Shown here piece after piece: positions 44,778 through 54,608 of a stretch of DNA of 64,000 nucleotides. Origin of the DNA: Halomonas korlensis (GTDB lineage Bacteria; Pseudomonadota; Gammaproteobacteria; Pseudomonadales; Halomonadaceae); contig NZ_FPBP01000005.1 in the NCBI RefSeq assembly GCF_900116705.1, positions 124,001 to 188,000 on the forward strand, read 5' to 3'. Position numbers and translations under genes: made by a program. The first letter of the stretch is position 1, and every line of letters begins with the position of its first letter. The notes below the pieces were generated by a model. It worked only from the letters and a program-made list of their open reading frames with translations, was not told where the DNA came from and did not search any database.

Positions 44778-45237
44778 TTCGATGAGTCCTTTGACTAACT
44801 TGCTGTTTCGATCGTTGTCTGCCGGAGCCTGAGGCATCCGTACAGGTTGGCTTGCCGATGTTGTTGCCGGTTCGTGCCCTGTCGGCTCCCTCGCGGGAGG
44901 TGGCAGCGCGCGAGCCGGACCTCGGTTAAGCCTTGTTATAGTCCAATGCTCGCAAGAGGAACTTTAACCGCGGATACGAGTCAGCGCAAGAAGAAAAAAC
45001 ACTGTTTTCATTCAGCCCGCACCTTCCTCAGGGAACTTTCTCTTGCCTGGGTGGTAGGCCTCGTCTTCCTGGCTCCCCCTTGGGCCGCGAGCGGCGACCG
45101 ATGCATCCTGGCGAAACAGCGCCGGGCAGCAATGAGCGCGAATATCATGCCGCGTGGTTAGGGTCGTGGCAAGCCTGCACGGATTCGTCTTGGTGGGTGC
45201 GTCTTAAAGAGATCAGCCAAACGATGGAAGAAAAGCG
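44778..45237. other. Upstream region of the porin gene
   Basis: 460 bp between the divergently unlinked porin and ProQ genes. On the minus strand a TATAAC box at about 44934-44939 could be the porin -10 element, giving a leader of roughly 150 nt where porin regulators or sRNAs could act. The open frame on the plus strand is Arg/Cys-rich and not convincing. Nothing else is seen. Confidence 0.4.
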
Positions 45238-46263
45238 TCAGCCCTGGCGATTGTGCTTGGCCAACAGGGCGCTGAGCTTGTCTTCCAGGGTGGCGTGAGG
45301 CTCAGGCGCTTGCTTGGCCGCGGGCTTGTCGCGGGCTGGCTCACGGTGCTGCTGAGCCTCGCGCGGTGGCCGCCTGTCGTTCCCGGCGCCCTTTCCCGCC
45401 TTGCCTTGCCGGGCGGGGTCACCGCGAAACCGGTCTTGGCGCGAATGTTCGGCACGACCAGCCTGCAGGCGCTCGAGCTTTTGCCTGGCGTGGTCGGCGG
45501 CCTGGGCGTCGACGGTGCCGGCGGGTTGGCCGTCAAGATCGATGCGCTCGCCGCCCTCGCGCACCGCCTTGAGATAGCGCGGCAGGTTGACGTAGCCCGC
45601 CAGGGCACGGCGCACCAGCTTCTCCGGCCAGGGCTCACGCGCGGTGAGGTCGTGATGAATGCCTACCTTGAGCGGCCGAGTATGGCCCTTGAAGAAGGCG
45701 GCGGGATAGCGCTGATACCACTGGGCCAGCAGCGCCTGAGGTGAGGGGGGAGCTTCATCGACAACCACCGCTTCGACAGTGGTCTTTTGCTCTACTTTTT
45801 TCTCTGCCTTTGGTTCCTCTGCCCTTGGTTCCTCTGCCTTTGGCTTTGGCTTTTCGTCTACCGCAGGCGCACGCCGTGGCGCTGCCGGCGAGACGCCAGG
45901 GGTCTGCTCGCCTTGTGCCGAGGAAGATGTGGGAGCGTTCTGGGGCGTGGGCGCCGAGACGTTCTGTCGCGGACGATGGCCGATCAGGGCAGCGAGCCCC
46001 TGGGCGCGCCGGGTGGGAGGGGGAAAGCCGCCGTGGGATTCGCCCGCCGCCAGCTTCTCGAGCAGATGGCGATTGTGGGCTTCCAGTTCGCTGTTCTGCT
46101 CGTCGAGCTCACGGTTTTCCTCGAGCAGTTCCAGACGCGTGGCTTCCAGCTCGTAGAGCCGTGCGCGCAGCCTGGCACATTCCTGGCGTCGCTCGCTGAC
46201 GGCTAGCCGTGCAGCCTCGACGCGACGTTCCAGTTCGTCGAGCAAGTGATGATGGTCAAGCAA
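45238..46263 (-). CDS. proQ: ProQ/FinO-domain RNA-binding protein with N-terminal coiled coil
   Basis: A 341-residue protein with a FinO/ProQ RNA-chaperone domain at about 175-265 (LAQWYQRYPAAFFKGHTRPL, continuing KVGIHHDL). The C-terminal tail is basic and Gln/Arg-rich. Unusual for ProQ, the first 75 residues form a strong coiled coil (ELEATRLELLEENRELDEQN), followed by a linker of about 100 residues rich in Pro, Ala, Glu and Lys. Start: TTG at 46263 with GGGAGG 7 nt upstream is far better supported than any upstream codon. Coiled-coil FinO proteins exist, but few have been studied. Confidence 0.88.
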   Translation of the reverse strand: MLDHHHLLDELERRVEAARLAVSERRQECARLRARLYELEATRLELLEENRELDEQNSELEAHNRHLLEKLAAGESHGGFPPPTRRAQGLAALIGHRPRQNVSAPTPQNAPTSSSAQGEQTPGVSPAAPRRAPAVDEKPKPKAEEPRAEEPKAEKKVEQKTTVEAVVVDEAPPSPQALLAQWYQRYPAAFFKGHTRPLKVGIHHDLTAREPWPEKLVRRALAGYVNLPRYLKAVREGGERIDLDGQPAGTVDAQAADHARQKLERLQAGRAEHSRQDRFRGDPARQGKAGKGAGNDRRPPREAQQHREPARDKPAAKQAPEPHATLEDKLSALLAKHNRQG

Positions 46264-46377
46264 TTGGCGGCCTCCCGGGTCTCTCCCCACAGCGTGAGTG
46301 TGAGTCAGCCATGGCAACGCGGCAAATGTCGCCAACAGGCGACGGCGTCAACGCGCTGTCGCGTCATCGGCGGACAC

Positions 46378-46896
46378 TCACTTGCGGACATAGTAGACAA
46401 AATCATAATTCGGCTGCCCCTCGGCGGGCTCCCCGGCAACGCGCTGCACCTCTTGCCAGTCGGCCGCGTCCAGCTCGGGAAAGTGGGCATTACCCGATAT
46501 CTCGACATCGACTTCGGTGAGATAGAGGCGCGAGGCGCAGGGCATCGCCTGGACGAAGATCTCCCCCCCCCCGATCACCATGATTTCTTCGGCGGTGTCG
46601 ATGGTGGCCTGCTGATCGGCCAGACGCAGCGCTGATGCGAGGTCATGACAGACCCGCACGCCCTCATGTGCAAAGTCGCGATCGCGAGTCACCACGATGT
46701 TGAGACGCCCCGGCAGCGCCCGGCCGATCGAGGCAAAGGTCTTGCGGCCCATCACCATCGGCTTGGCCTGGGTCATGCGCTTGAAGAACCTGAGATCCTC
46801 CGGCAGGTACCAGGGCAGTTGGTTGTCCACGCCGATCACCCGGTTGCGGGACAGCGCAGCGATCATGGCGACTGGAATCAGCGTCTCGTCGTTCAT
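46378..46896 (-). CDS. folA: Dihydrofolate reductase
   Basis: FolA reduces dihydrofolate to tetrahydrofolate with NADPH. The 172-residue protein has [20 protein letters not shown] followed by [10 protein letters not shown] (active-site Trp and acidic residue), [16 protein letters not shown] (NADPH loop) and [10 protein letters not shown]. It overlaps the thyA stop by 4 bp (ATGA), so thymidylate synthase and the enzyme that recycles its folate product are translated together. Upstream frame extension lies inside thyA and is not used. Confidence 0.96.
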   Translation of the reverse strand: MNDETLIPVAMIAALSRNRVIGVDNQLPWYLPEDLRFFKRMTQAKPMVMGRKTFASIGRALPGRLNIVVTRDRDFAHEGVRVCHDLASALRLADQQATIDTAEEIMVIGGGEIFVQAMPCASRLYLTEVDVEISGNAHFPELDAADWQEVQRVAGEPAEGQPNYDFVYYVRK

Positions 46897-47744
46897 ACGG
46901 CTACCTGTGCCTTGATGGAGGGATGCGGGTCGTAGCCTTCGATGGCGATATCCTCGAAGCGGAAGTCGAAGAGGCTCGTGACACCGGGTTCGAGCACCAG
47001 CTGCGGAGAGGGACGCGGCGAGCGTGTGAGCTGACGCTCGGCTTGCTCCAGATGATTCAGATAAAGGTGCGCATCGCCCAGGGTATGCACGAAGTCGCCG
47101 GGCGCAAGACCACAGACCTGTGCGATCATCTGCGTCAACAGCGCGTAACTGGCGATATTGAACGGCACCCCGAGAAAGATATCCGCGCTGCGCTGGTAAA
47201 GCTGGCAGGACAGACGCCCATCGGCGACATAGAACTGAAACAGGCAGTGGCACGGCGGCAGCTGCATGTCATCGACCTGGGCGGGATTCCAGGCGGTAAC
47301 GATCAAGCGCCGCGACTGCGGATTGCTGCGGATCTGCTCGAGGAGCCTCTCGATCTGATCGACGTGACCGCCGTGCGGGTCGGGCCAGCTACGCCATTGA
47401 TAACCATAGACCGGACCGAGGTCGCCGTTGTCGTCGGCCCATTCGTCCCAGATCCGCACGCCGTTTTGCTTGAGATAGGCGATGTTGGTATCGCCGCGCA
47501 GAAACCATAGCAGCTCGAAAATGATCGAGCGCAGATGGAGCTTCTTGGTGGTCACCAGCGGGAAGCCGCGCGACAGATCGAAGCGCATCTGGTGGCCGAA
47601 CAACGAGCGCGTGCCGACGCCGGTGCGATCGCCACGCTCCATGCCGTGATCGAGCACCTGGCGCATCAGATCCAGGTAGGGTTGTTCGAGGGCGGGCGAT
47701 TCCAGCACCGACTGGCCTTCGTGCTGGTCTTGGTGGTTGTGCAT
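46893..47744 (-). CDS. thyA: Thymidylate synthase
   Basis: ThyA makes dTMP from dUMP using methylene-tetrahydrofolate. The 283 residues carry the family signatures [33 protein letters not shown] (nucleophilic Cys), [20 protein letters not shown] and [15 protein letters not shown]. It is about 20 residues longer at the N-terminus than E. coli ThyA (264). It lies between lgt (84-bp gap) and folA (overlap), matching the lgt-thyA order of E. coli. Confidence 0.97.
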   Translation of the reverse strand: MHNHQDQHEGQSVLESPALEQPYLDLMRQVLDHGMERGDRTGVGTRSLFGHQMRFDLSRGFPLVTTKKLHLRSIIFELLWFLRGDTNIAYLKQNGVRIWDEWADDNGDLGPVYGYQWRSWPDPHGGHVDQIERLLEQIRSNPQSRRLIVTAWNPAQVDDMQLPPCHCLFQFYVADGRLSCQLYQRSADIFLGVPFNIASYALLTQMIAQVCGLAPGDFVHTLGDAHLYLNHLEQAERQLTRSPRPSPQLVLEPGVTSLFDFRFEDIAIEGYDPHPSIKAQVAV

Positions 47745-47828
47745 CGTCTGGCGGACCCTAAATGGCAGGAGAGTCGGAATAAAAAAGCGTTAGTCTACTT
47801 GCCCGCTTGCTACCGGGCCAGCGAACCA

Positions 47829-48620
47829 TTAGGCGTCGCGGACATCGACCGGCTGGCGCCGTGACCAGAGGATCAATCCCACGCCGATACCAATCATCGG
47901 CAGGGTCAACAGCATACCCATGGTCAACCAGCCGAAGGCAAGATAGCCGATATGGGCGTCCGGCAGGCGCACGAATTCGACCAGGAAACGGAACACGCCA
48001 TAGAGCACGAGGAAGAGCCCGGAGACCAGCCCGCGGCGCTGCGGCCGAGCCGAGACCCACCACAGCACCACGAAGAGTACCGCACCTTCCAGCAGCGCCT
48101 CATACAGCGACGAAGGATGGCGCGGCTCGGGGCCCATGCCGGGAAAGGGCATGCCCCAGGGCAGCCCGGTGACCCGACCGGGAAGTTCATGATTGATGAA
48201 ATTGCCGATGCGCCCCGCTCCCAGGCCGATGGGCACCAGCGGGGCGACAAAGTCGGTCAGGGTGAAGAAGGCCAGCCCTTTCTTTCTGGCGAACCACAGG
48301 GCGGCGAGCAACACCCCGACCAGGCCACCGTGGAAGCTCATGCCGCCGTCCCAGACGCGGAAGATCCACAGCGGATCGGCGAGCCATTGCGGCATGCCGT
48401 AGAACAGCGCGTAGCCCAGTCGGCCGCCGACCACCACCCCGATGGCGGCATAGAACAGCAGGTCGCCGATGTCATCGTGGGTCAGGCCGATGCGCCGGGC
48501 ACGCAGGCGTCCGAGCCACCAGGCGGCAACGAAGCCGATCACGTACATCAAGCCATACCAGTGCACCTGGAAAGGCCCGAGCGAGATGGCGACCGGGTCG
48601 ATGGCGGGGTAAGTCAGCAT
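47829..48620 (-). CDS. lgt: Prolipoprotein diacylglyceryl transferase
   Basis: Lgt attaches diacylglycerol from phosphatidylglycerol to the lipobox cysteine of prolipoproteins at the inner membrane. It has 263 residues and seven predicted helices. The signature [16 protein letters not shown] is present, as are [11 protein letters not shown] and [11 protein letters not shown] with the conserved His. It provides the enzyme that should process the OBAP lipoprotein encoded in this window. The gene order ptsP...lgt-thyA matches E. coli, with two genes inserted. Confidence 0.97.
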   Translation of the reverse strand: MLTYPAIDPVAISLGPFQVHWYGLMYVIGFVAAWWLGRLRARRIGLTHDDIGDLLFYAAIGVVVGGRLGYALFYGMPQWLADPLWIFRVWDGGMSFHGGLVGVLLAALWFARKKGLAFFTLTDFVAPLVPIGLGAGRIGNFINHELPGRVTGLPWGMPFPGMGPEPRHPSSLYEALLEGAVLFVVLWWVSARPQRRGLVSGLFLVLYGVFRFLVEFVRLPDAHIGYLAFGWLTMGMLLTLPMIGIGVGLILWSRRQPVDVRDA

Positions 48621-48697
48621 TGATGATCCTCAGGCAGGCGGGTTAGTCGATGAAAGATGGCGGCAAGGATAACAGAGCGACGTGAGCGGCTGCGGGG

Positions 48698-49861
48698 TCA
48701 GGCATTGCCGACATTCTCGACACGACCCGGTAGCCAGTGCCGTACCAGCTCGACCAGCGCCTGGGGACGATAAGGCTTGGCCAAGCAATCGTCCATTCCC
48801 GCCTCGCGAAAGCGATGTCGGTCCTCGTCGCTGGCATTGGCTGTCAGCGCGACCAGGATGCTGCGGTGGGCGTCCTGCCGGCACGCCTCGTATTCGCGCC
48901 ATTGATAGCTGGTCGCCACGCCATCCATGTCGGCCATGTAGATATCCATCAGCACCAGGTCGAAATACACCTGCCTCTCGCGCTCCAGGGCCTCGGTACC
49001 GCTGGTGACAGCCTCGACGATGAATCCCTGCCCCTCCAGGACCTTCCGCGCCAGCATCAGATTGACCGGACCGTCGTCGACGATCAGCACACGGAGCTGG
49101 CGCTGACGCGATTCCCTGTCACGTCTCGTGGGCACTTCACCCGTCAAGTTGGAAACCAATACCGAGATATCTTTCAGCCGTTCGCGAAAGTCCTGGAGGG
49201 TCTGGGTGGAGGCAAGCGCGGATTCGTGCGCTGCGCTGCCGGGTGCATGGATGAGCATGCTGTCCAGTGAGGCCATCAATGGTTCGAGCTCTCTTTGCAG
49301 ATGGTTCAAGTAGCCGGACTTGAGCCGCGACTCTTCGCGCGCCCGCTGCTGGCCCACCAACAGCTGTTCGAGGCGACGCTCACGGCTTTCCAGCGCCTCG
49401 ACTAGCTTCGCATGCTCTTCGCTGCTGTCGAACACGGCGGCCGCGGGTGACGACAAGTGCGTATCGTAAAATGCCCGCATGCCCACCAGCAGCCGGATAA
49501 TACGGTCGCGAAGATCGACAGGAACGCCACCGAGCATCAAGAAGCGCCCTTCGCGTCGCTCGACCTCCTCCAGCCACCGCTCGTTATCCTCCAGCAGTTC
49601 GACCAGGCTTTCCTCCCGCGCGGCCAGCCGATGACGCAGCATCACCAGAAAGATCATCACGTTGAGGCTGCTGCCCGCCAGAAGCGCCAGCCCCAACCAG
49701 ACAGTGAAGCTCCAGGAGACACTGTGCGGAATAGCCCACCAGAGCGACAAGCAGACCAGGACGCACAGCGTGACAAGCAAGGCCTGAGCCCACAGCACAG
49801 GCCATAGCAGGGGCTTGACCAGCCGCGCCCAGAGGCGCTCCTTGCTTGTCTCGGCTCGCAT
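48698..49861 (-). CDS. Membrane-anchored receiver-domain protein with degenerate HisKA helix
   Basis: A 387-residue protein with two N-terminal membrane helices (about 20-75), a cytoplasmic coiled coil, a HisKA-like helix and a C-terminal receiver domain (about 255-380). The receiver is complete: VLIVDDGPVN, phospho-acceptor LMDIYMADMDG, ALTANA and LAKPYRP. In the HisKA-like segment KSGYLNHLQRELEPL the phospho-His of the usual SHELRTPL is Arg, and there is no HATPase domain. It cannot phosphorylate itself and presumably receives phosphate from another kinase. Start: ATG at 49861 with AAGG 6 nt upstream. Confidence 0.82.
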   Translation of the reverse strand: MRAETSKERLWARLVKPLLWPVLWAQALLVTLCVLVCLSLWWAIPHSVSWSFTVWLGLALLAGSSLNVMIFLVMLRHRLAAREESLVELLEDNERWLEEVERREGRFLMLGGVPVDLRDRIIRLLVGMRAFYDTHLSSPAAAVFDSSEEHAKLVEALESRERRLEQLLVGQQRAREESRLKSGYLNHLQRELEPLMASLDSMLIHAPGSAAHESALASTQTLQDFRERLKDISVLVSNLTGEVPTRRDRESRQRQLRVLIVDDGPVNLMLARKVLEGQGFIVEAVTSGTEALERERQVYFDLVLMDIYMADMDGVATSYQWREYEACRQDAHRSILVALTANASDEDRHRFREAGMDDCLAKPYRPQALVELVRHWLPGRVENVGNA

Positions 49862-49980
49862 GACCATCCTTGGGAAACAAAGGTGCGGTGAGTGTACGAT
49901 GCCGGCACCATTGCTGTCATGGCGGGGCCTGCCAGGCAGGATATCTTCCCTACTGGGCGCCGTAACGCTAAGCTCTGCGG

Positions 49981-50754
49981 ATGTGTCTCATTGCCCTGGA
50001 TCATCGCCCCGGCAGCGCTTTTCCGCTGCGCCTGGTAGCCAACCGTGACGAATTTCATGCTCGCCCCACGGCGCCGCTGGCGGCCTGGGACGATGCGCCG
50101 GCTATCGTCGGCGGTCGCGACCTGGTTGCCGGAGGATCGTGGCTGGCGGTACATCGTCGCGGGCGCTTCGCCGCCGTGACCAATGTCCGTGACCCTCGCC
50201 TACAGGTTAGTGCCGAGGCGCCGAGCCGCGGCGCGCTGGTCCGTGAAGCCCTCGAAGCGGACATGCTGCCGGCCTGGCTCGACAGGCTGGCGGTCGGCGA
50301 CGCCCTGCGCTACGCCGGCTTCAACCTGCTGGTGGGTGACGGGGAGCGACTCTGGCACCTGCACCGCGGATGGGAAGGTGTCTCGCTGCAGATGCTAACG
50401 CCTGGCCTGCACGGCCTTTCCAATGCCGGGCTCGATACGCCCTGGCCCAAGCTGACCGCCGCCTGTAACGGCCTTGCCGCCAGTGTGGCGCATCAGCGTT
50501 GGCCGCATGAGGCGCTACAGGCAATGCGCGACTCGCATCCCGCTATCGATCATCAGCTGCCGGACACGGGGGTAGGCCTCGAACTGGAGCGTCACTTGTC
50601 GGCTGCCTTTATCGTTGGCCAGGATTACGGCACCCGTGCGACTACCTGGTTGGAATGGCGGGCCGATGACCGCCTCACCATCGGCGAGCGGCGCTTCGGG
50701 CCCGAAGGCGTGATGCTCGGCGAAGACGAGTTGCGCATCGAGATCGGCACCTGA
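49981..50754 (+). CDS. NRDE-family protein (TANGO2-like)
   Basis: A 257-residue protein with the N-terminal MCLIALDHRP and RLVANRDEFHARPTAPLAAW, the conserved NRDE motif that names the family. GGRDLVAGGSWLAVHRRGRF follows. Related eukaryotic TANGO2 proteins are implicated in haem or lipid handling; the Cys2 start resembles N-terminal nucleophile hydrolases, but no reaction is established. It is transcribed opposite to its neighbours and separates ptsP from the receiver-domain gene. Confidence 0.85.
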   Translation: MCLIALDHRPGSAFPLRLVANRDEFHARPTAPLAAWDDAPAIVGGRDLVAGGSWLAVHRRGRFAAVTNVRDPRLQVSAEAPSRGALVREALEADMLPAWLDRLAVGDALRYAGFNLLVGDGERLWHLHRGWEGVSLQMLTPGLHGLSNAGLDTPWPKLTAACNGLAASVAHQRWPHEALQAMRDSHPAIDHQLPDTGVGLELERHLSAAFIVGQDYGTRATTWLEWRADDRLTIGERRFGPEGVMLGEDELRIEIGT

Positions 50755-50771
50755 TTAATTTCCCGGCCTGA

Positions 50772-53033
50772 TCAATTTCCCGGTGGCAGCAGGTGCGTCA
50801 GCTGCCATTCCCCGAAGCGGGTCGCAAGATGGTGGCGAACCGCCTTCGGCGATTCCAGGGCGAGGGTCTGGGTAACCAGCTCGCGAGCCGCACTGTGGGG
50901 CACACGGCGGATCGCGGCGCGGACCCGTGGCAGGCTGGGAGCGTTCATCGATAGTGCATCGAAGCCCATGCCCATCAATAGCAGGGCGCCGGCCGGGTCA
51001 CCGGCCAACTCACCACATACCGAGATCGGCCGGTCGAGTGCGCGTGACTCGTCGGCCAGGCGCGCCATCGCCGAGAGCACGGCGGGATGACAGGTATCGT
51101 AGAGTTCCGCAACACGCGGATTATTGCGATCCACCGCTAGCAGATACTGCGTGAGATCGTTGGTGCCGACCGAGAAGAAATCGGCACGCTGCGCAAGCGC
51201 CTCGAGCTGATAGAGCGTCGCCGGCACTTCAATCATTACCCCCACCTTCGGCCGCCTGGCCACCACACCCTCCTCGCCCAGCTCGATGATGGCACGGTCG
51301 AGCAGACGCAACGCATCGTCGACCTCATCGACGTTGGTCACCATGGGCAACAGCACCTGCAGGTTGTCGAGACCTTGCGAGGCCCGCAGCATGGCGCGCA
51401 ATTGCACCATCAGCACCTCGGGGTGGTCGAGCGTCACGCGGATGCCCCGCCACCCCAGGAAGGGATTGGCTTCCTCGATCGGGAAATACGGCAGATCCTT
51501 GTCGCCACCGATATCCAGGGTGCGCATCACCACTGGCAGCGGAGCGAAACTCTCGAGCTGGTCGCGGTAGAGGCGCGTCTGCTCCTGCTCACCGGGAAAG
51601 CGCTCGGTGATCATGAAAGGCACTTCGGTGCGATAGAGCCCCACCCCACTGATGCGGTTCTTGAGCGATGCCACGGCGTCAACGGTAAGGCCGGTATTGA
51701 CCATCAAGGCCATGTCATGGCCGTCGGGAGTGCGGCTGGGCAGGTCCTGCTCATGCTCGAGCACTTCGGACAGGGCCAGCTCCTCGTCGATCAATATCTG
51801 GTAATGGCTTTCTAGCTCCGGGCCGGGTCGGACGAAAAGGCGCCCGCGGTGGCCGTCGAGCACCACCGGCGCCCCATTGAGCCTCGGCAAGGGCAGATCG
51901 ACCATCCCCGACACGGTGGGGATTCCCATGGCGCGGGCGATGATCGCCACATGAGAGGTGCTGGAGCCGCGTACCGACACCAACCCCACCAACTTCTCCC
52001 GCGGCACTTCGCCGAGCATCGTCACACTGATCTCATCGCCGACCAGTACGGTGCGCTGCGGAAAGACAGCGGGCGTCAGTGAGGTCTCTTCCTGAAGATG
52101 GGCCAGCACCCGCCGGCCGAGATCGCGTATATCGGCGGCACGCTCGCGCAGGTAATCGTCATCGACCCGCTCGAGATACTGCACGTGGCGACGCACCACG
52201 TCGGCCAGCGCACCGGGGGCCCACTGCCCCTCGCGAATGCGCTTGACGACTTCCTGGGAAAGCGCGGCCTCGCCAAGCATCTGCTGATAGACCTCGAACA
52301 GTGCCAGCTCCTGGGCCGAGATACGGCTGGCCAGGCGTTCGCCGGCCGAACGTATCTCGTTTCTGACTCGCCCGATCGCCTCGTTGAGCCGGGTGATCTC
52401 GTACTCCACATCCGTGGGAATCAGATCGGGGACACTGTCGAGATCGGCAGGCGGGGCGATCACGACCGCCTCGCCGATGGCCATGCCCGGGGCGGCGGCA
52501 ACGCCCTTGAACACCGCCTGGCCATCGGAAAGGCTACGTCGATTGAGGTTTCCGGTCGCCAGCGAGTGCGCCAGCACACCCCCCAGCTGAGCGGCCATGG
52601 TGACGAGAAACGCCTCGTCCTCTTCATCGAAGCGGCGCTTGACCGACTGCTGCACCACCAGCACGCCGAGCATGCGGCGTTGATGAATGATCGGCACGCC
52701 GAGGAAGCTGGAGAAGCGCTCCTCGCCGGTCGACTCGAAGTAGCGAAAGTACGGGTGCGACTGGGCATCTTCCAGATTCAGCGGCTCTTCACGGCTGGCC
52801 ACCAACCCCACCAGGCCCTCGCCAAGCGACAGCGTCACCTGGCCGACGGCCTGGGCGCGCAGGCCGATGGTTTCCATGAGCACGAGACGGTCAATATCGG
52901 CGTCGAAGAGATAGAAGGAGCAGACATCGGTACGCATGGCCTTGCGAATGCGACGCACCATGGTGGACAAGGCCGCATCCAGATTACGGGCCCCGTTGAC
53001 TTCCTGAATGATGCGGCGCAAAACCTCGAGCAT
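50772..53033 (-). CDS. ptsP: Phosphoenolpyruvate-protein phosphotransferase of the nitrogen PTS
   Basis: PtsP (enzyme I-Ntr) moves phosphate from PEP to NPr in the regulatory nitrogen PTS. The 753-residue length matches E. coli PtsP (748). It has an N-terminal GAF domain (about 15-160), the PEP-utiliser N domain, the swivelling domain with the phosphorylated His in GSSTSHVAIIARAMGIPTV (about residue 361), and the C-terminal PEP-binding barrel (RTEVPFMITERFPGE; VCGELAGDP). Start: ATG at 53033 with CAGGA 7 nt upstream, beginning MLEVLRRIIQEV; a longer open frame has no support. rppH lies 96 bp upstream, as in E. coli. Confidence 0.96.
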   Translation of the reverse strand: MLEVLRRIIQEVNGARNLDAALSTMVRRIRKAMRTDVCSFYLFDADIDRLVLMETIGLRAQAVGQVTLSLGEGLVGLVASREEPLNLEDAQSHPYFRYFESTGEERFSSFLGVPIIHQRRMLGVLVVQQSVKRRFDEEDEAFLVTMAAQLGGVLAHSLATGNLNRRSLSDGQAVFKGVAAAPGMAIGEAVVIAPPADLDSVPDLIPTDVEYEITRLNEAIGRVRNEIRSAGERLASRISAQELALFEVYQQMLGEAALSQEVVKRIREGQWAPGALADVVRRHVQYLERVDDDYLRERAADIRDLGRRVLAHLQEETSLTPAVFPQRTVLVGDEISVTMLGEVPREKLVGLVSVRGSSTSHVAIIARAMGIPTVSGMVDLPLPRLNGAPVVLDGHRGRLFVRPGPELESHYQILIDEELALSEVLEHEQDLPSRTPDGHDMALMVNTGLTVDAVASLKNRISGVGLYRTEVPFMITERFPGEQEQTRLYRDQLESFAPLPVVMRTLDIGGDKDLPYFPIEEANPFLGWRGIRVTLDHPEVLMVQLRAMLRASQGLDNLQVLLPMVTNVDEVDDALRLLDRAIIELGEEGVVARRPKVGVMIEVPATLYQLEALAQRADFFSVGTNDLTQYLLAVDRNNPRVAELYDTCHPAVLSAMARLADESRALDRPISVCGELAGDPAGALLLMGMGFDALSMNAPSLPRVRAAIRRVPHSAARELVTQTLALESPKAVRHHLATRFGEWQLTHLLPPGN

Positions 53034-53129
53034 GAGCGTCCTGGTATCCACGTAATGTTTCCTGCTAGTACAGCAGGATTTGATGAATGTCAGACCCGAC
53101 GCTATCGCCGGTGTTCCTCCCCGTCTCAA

Positions 53130-53621
53130 TCACCCCAGCCCGAGGGCAAGCCGCTGGGCGCGGGGCGACAGCTCGCGCAAGGCCCGTCGGTATACCTCAC
53201 GCTTGAAGGGCACTACCTGACCCAGAGGGTACCAGTAACTGACCCAGCGCCAGCCATCGAATTCCGGTTTGGGCGTACCGTCTACACAAATTCGACTATC
53301 CTGGCAGCGTATTCGCAGCAAGAACCACTTCTGTTTCTGGCCGATGCATACCGGCCGTGAATGGGTACGAATCATGCGCCTGGGCAGGCGATAACGCAGC
53401 CAGCCCCGGGTGCAGGCAAGAACCTGAACATCATCGGCGGTGAGGCCGATTTCCTCGTGCAGCTCGCGAAAAAGTGCCTGTTGCGGAGTCTCGTTCGCCT
53501 TGATGCCTCCCTGGGGAAACTGCCAAGCGTTCTGCCCTACCCGACGCGCCCAGAGCAGTTGCCCCTGTTCGTTGGCAATCATGATGCCAACGTTAGGGCG
53601 AAAGCCGTCAGCGTCGATCAC
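53130..53621 (-). CDS. rppH: RNA pyrophosphohydrolase
   Basis: RppH removes pyrophosphate from the 5' end of mRNAs and so starts RNase E-dependent decay. The 163-residue Nudix protein has [20 protein letters not shown], continuing IGL (residues 37-59), preceded by [15 protein letters not shown] and followed by [21 protein letters not shown], all typical. Start: GTG at 53621 with AAGGTG 8 nt upstream, starting [14 protein letters not shown] like the E. coli protein (MIDDDGYRPNVGIV); the longer frame upstream is spurious. It is followed by ptsP as in E. coli. Confidence 0.95.
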   Translation of the reverse strand: MIDADGFRPNVGIMIANEQGQLLWARRVGQNAWQFPQGGIKANETPQQALFRELHEEIGLTADDVQVLACTRGWLRYRLPRRMIRTHSRPVCIGQKQKWFLLRIRCQDSRICVDGTPKPEFDGWRWVSYWYPLGQVVPFKREVYRRALRELSPRAQRLALGLG

Positions 53622-53838
53622 GGACTTCACCTTATTAATCCAGTATTGGGAACATTCTTCCATAAGCCTGCAAAGGGCATCAACAAAACTGCACGGGACG
53701 GAACGACGAAGGGCGTGCCGCTCGAAGCTCCCCATCGCTTCTGCCATAATCCCCAGCCTCGTCATCATCCCGTTAATGAAGCTATCTAAAGAAACCGTCC
53801 ACCCAGAACCCTTTCAGAATCCTTTAAAGAGGTATGCC

Positions 53839-54495
53839 GTGAGCCTGGCCATCTTCGACCTGGACAACACCCTGCTTTCGATCGACAGCGACCATGCCTG
53901 GGGCGAGTTCCTGCTCGAACAAGGCGCCGTTGACCCGGTTGCCTATCGCGAGGCCAATGATCGCTTCCTGGCCGACTACGCAGCCGGCACCCTGGACATC
54001 TACGCCTTCCTCGAGGTCGCGCTCAAGCCGCTGACGCAGCACAGCCCCGAGCAACTGGCGGCTTGGCACCAGCAATTCATGGCCAGCAAGATTGAGCCTC
54101 ATGTCCTCCCCAAGGGTGAGGACCTGGTGGCACGCCACCGCGCCAGCGGCGATACGCTCTTGATCATTACCGCGACCAACCGCTTCATCACCGGCCCTAT
54201 CGCCAAGCGGTTAGGCATCGACGAGCTGATTGCGGTGGAGCCCGAAAGCCTCGATGGCCGTTATACCGGTCGCGTCAGCGGCACTCCCAGCTACCGGGAA
54301 GGCAAGGTCAAGCGGCTCGATGAATGGCTGACCCGCAAGGACATGGCCCTCGACGGTGCCTGGTTCTATAGCGACTCCCACAACGACCTGCCGCTGCTCG
54401 AGCGCGTCGACCATCCGGTCGCCGTCGACCCGGACCCTACCCTGCGCCAGGCCGCTGAAGCGCACGGCTGGAAGATCATCAGCCTGCGCGACTGA
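53839..54495 (+). CDS. HAD-IB family phosphatase
   Basis: A 218-residue haloacid-dehalogenase phosphatase of the SerB-like IB subfamily. LAIFDLDNTLLSIDSDHAWG carries the nucleophile Asp7 and Asp9, LIITATNRFITGPIAKRLGI is motif II/III, and WFYSDSHNDLPLLERVDHPV is the metal-binding motif. Similar genes sit divergently next to rppH in pseudomonads. The physiological substrate (phosphoserine, histidinol phosphate or other) cannot be read from the sequence. Start: GTG at 53839 with AGAGG 8 nt upstream; the in-register ATG at 53834 is followed at once by a stop. Confidence 0.88.
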   Translation: MSLAIFDLDNTLLSIDSDHAWGEFLLEQGAVDPVAYREANDRFLADYAAGTLDIYAFLEVALKPLTQHSPEQLAAWHQQFMASKIEPHVLPKGEDLVARHRASGDTLLIITATNRFITGPIAKRLGIDELIAVEPESLDGRYTGRVSGTPSYREGKVKRLDEWLTRKDMALDGAWFYSDSHNDLPLLERVDHPVAVDPDPTLRQAAEAHGWKIISLRD

Positions 54496-54550
54496 CGTAC
54501 GTCAGACAAGCGAAATGATTCCAGACATAGAAATCTAGCCCAGAAATACG

Positions 54551-54590
54551 AAAACGCCCTGGCGGGAATGCCCGCCAGGGCGTTTTTTTT
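54551..54590. terminator. Bidirectional rho-independent terminator
   Basis: AAAACGCCCTGGCGGG (54551-54566), loop AATG, CCCGCCAGGGCGTTTT (54571-54586), then more T to 54590. A 16-bp perfect stem with A and T flanks terminates both the HAD gene (plus) and mdh (minus), which converge here. Confidence 0.95.
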
Positions 54591-54608
54591 CGTACCAGCG
54601 CTAGCTCA

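Noticed and set aside
44847-45161. 104-codon frame upstream of the porin gene
   Set aside because: Cys/Arg-rich start typical of spurious frames; overlaps the porin promoter region.
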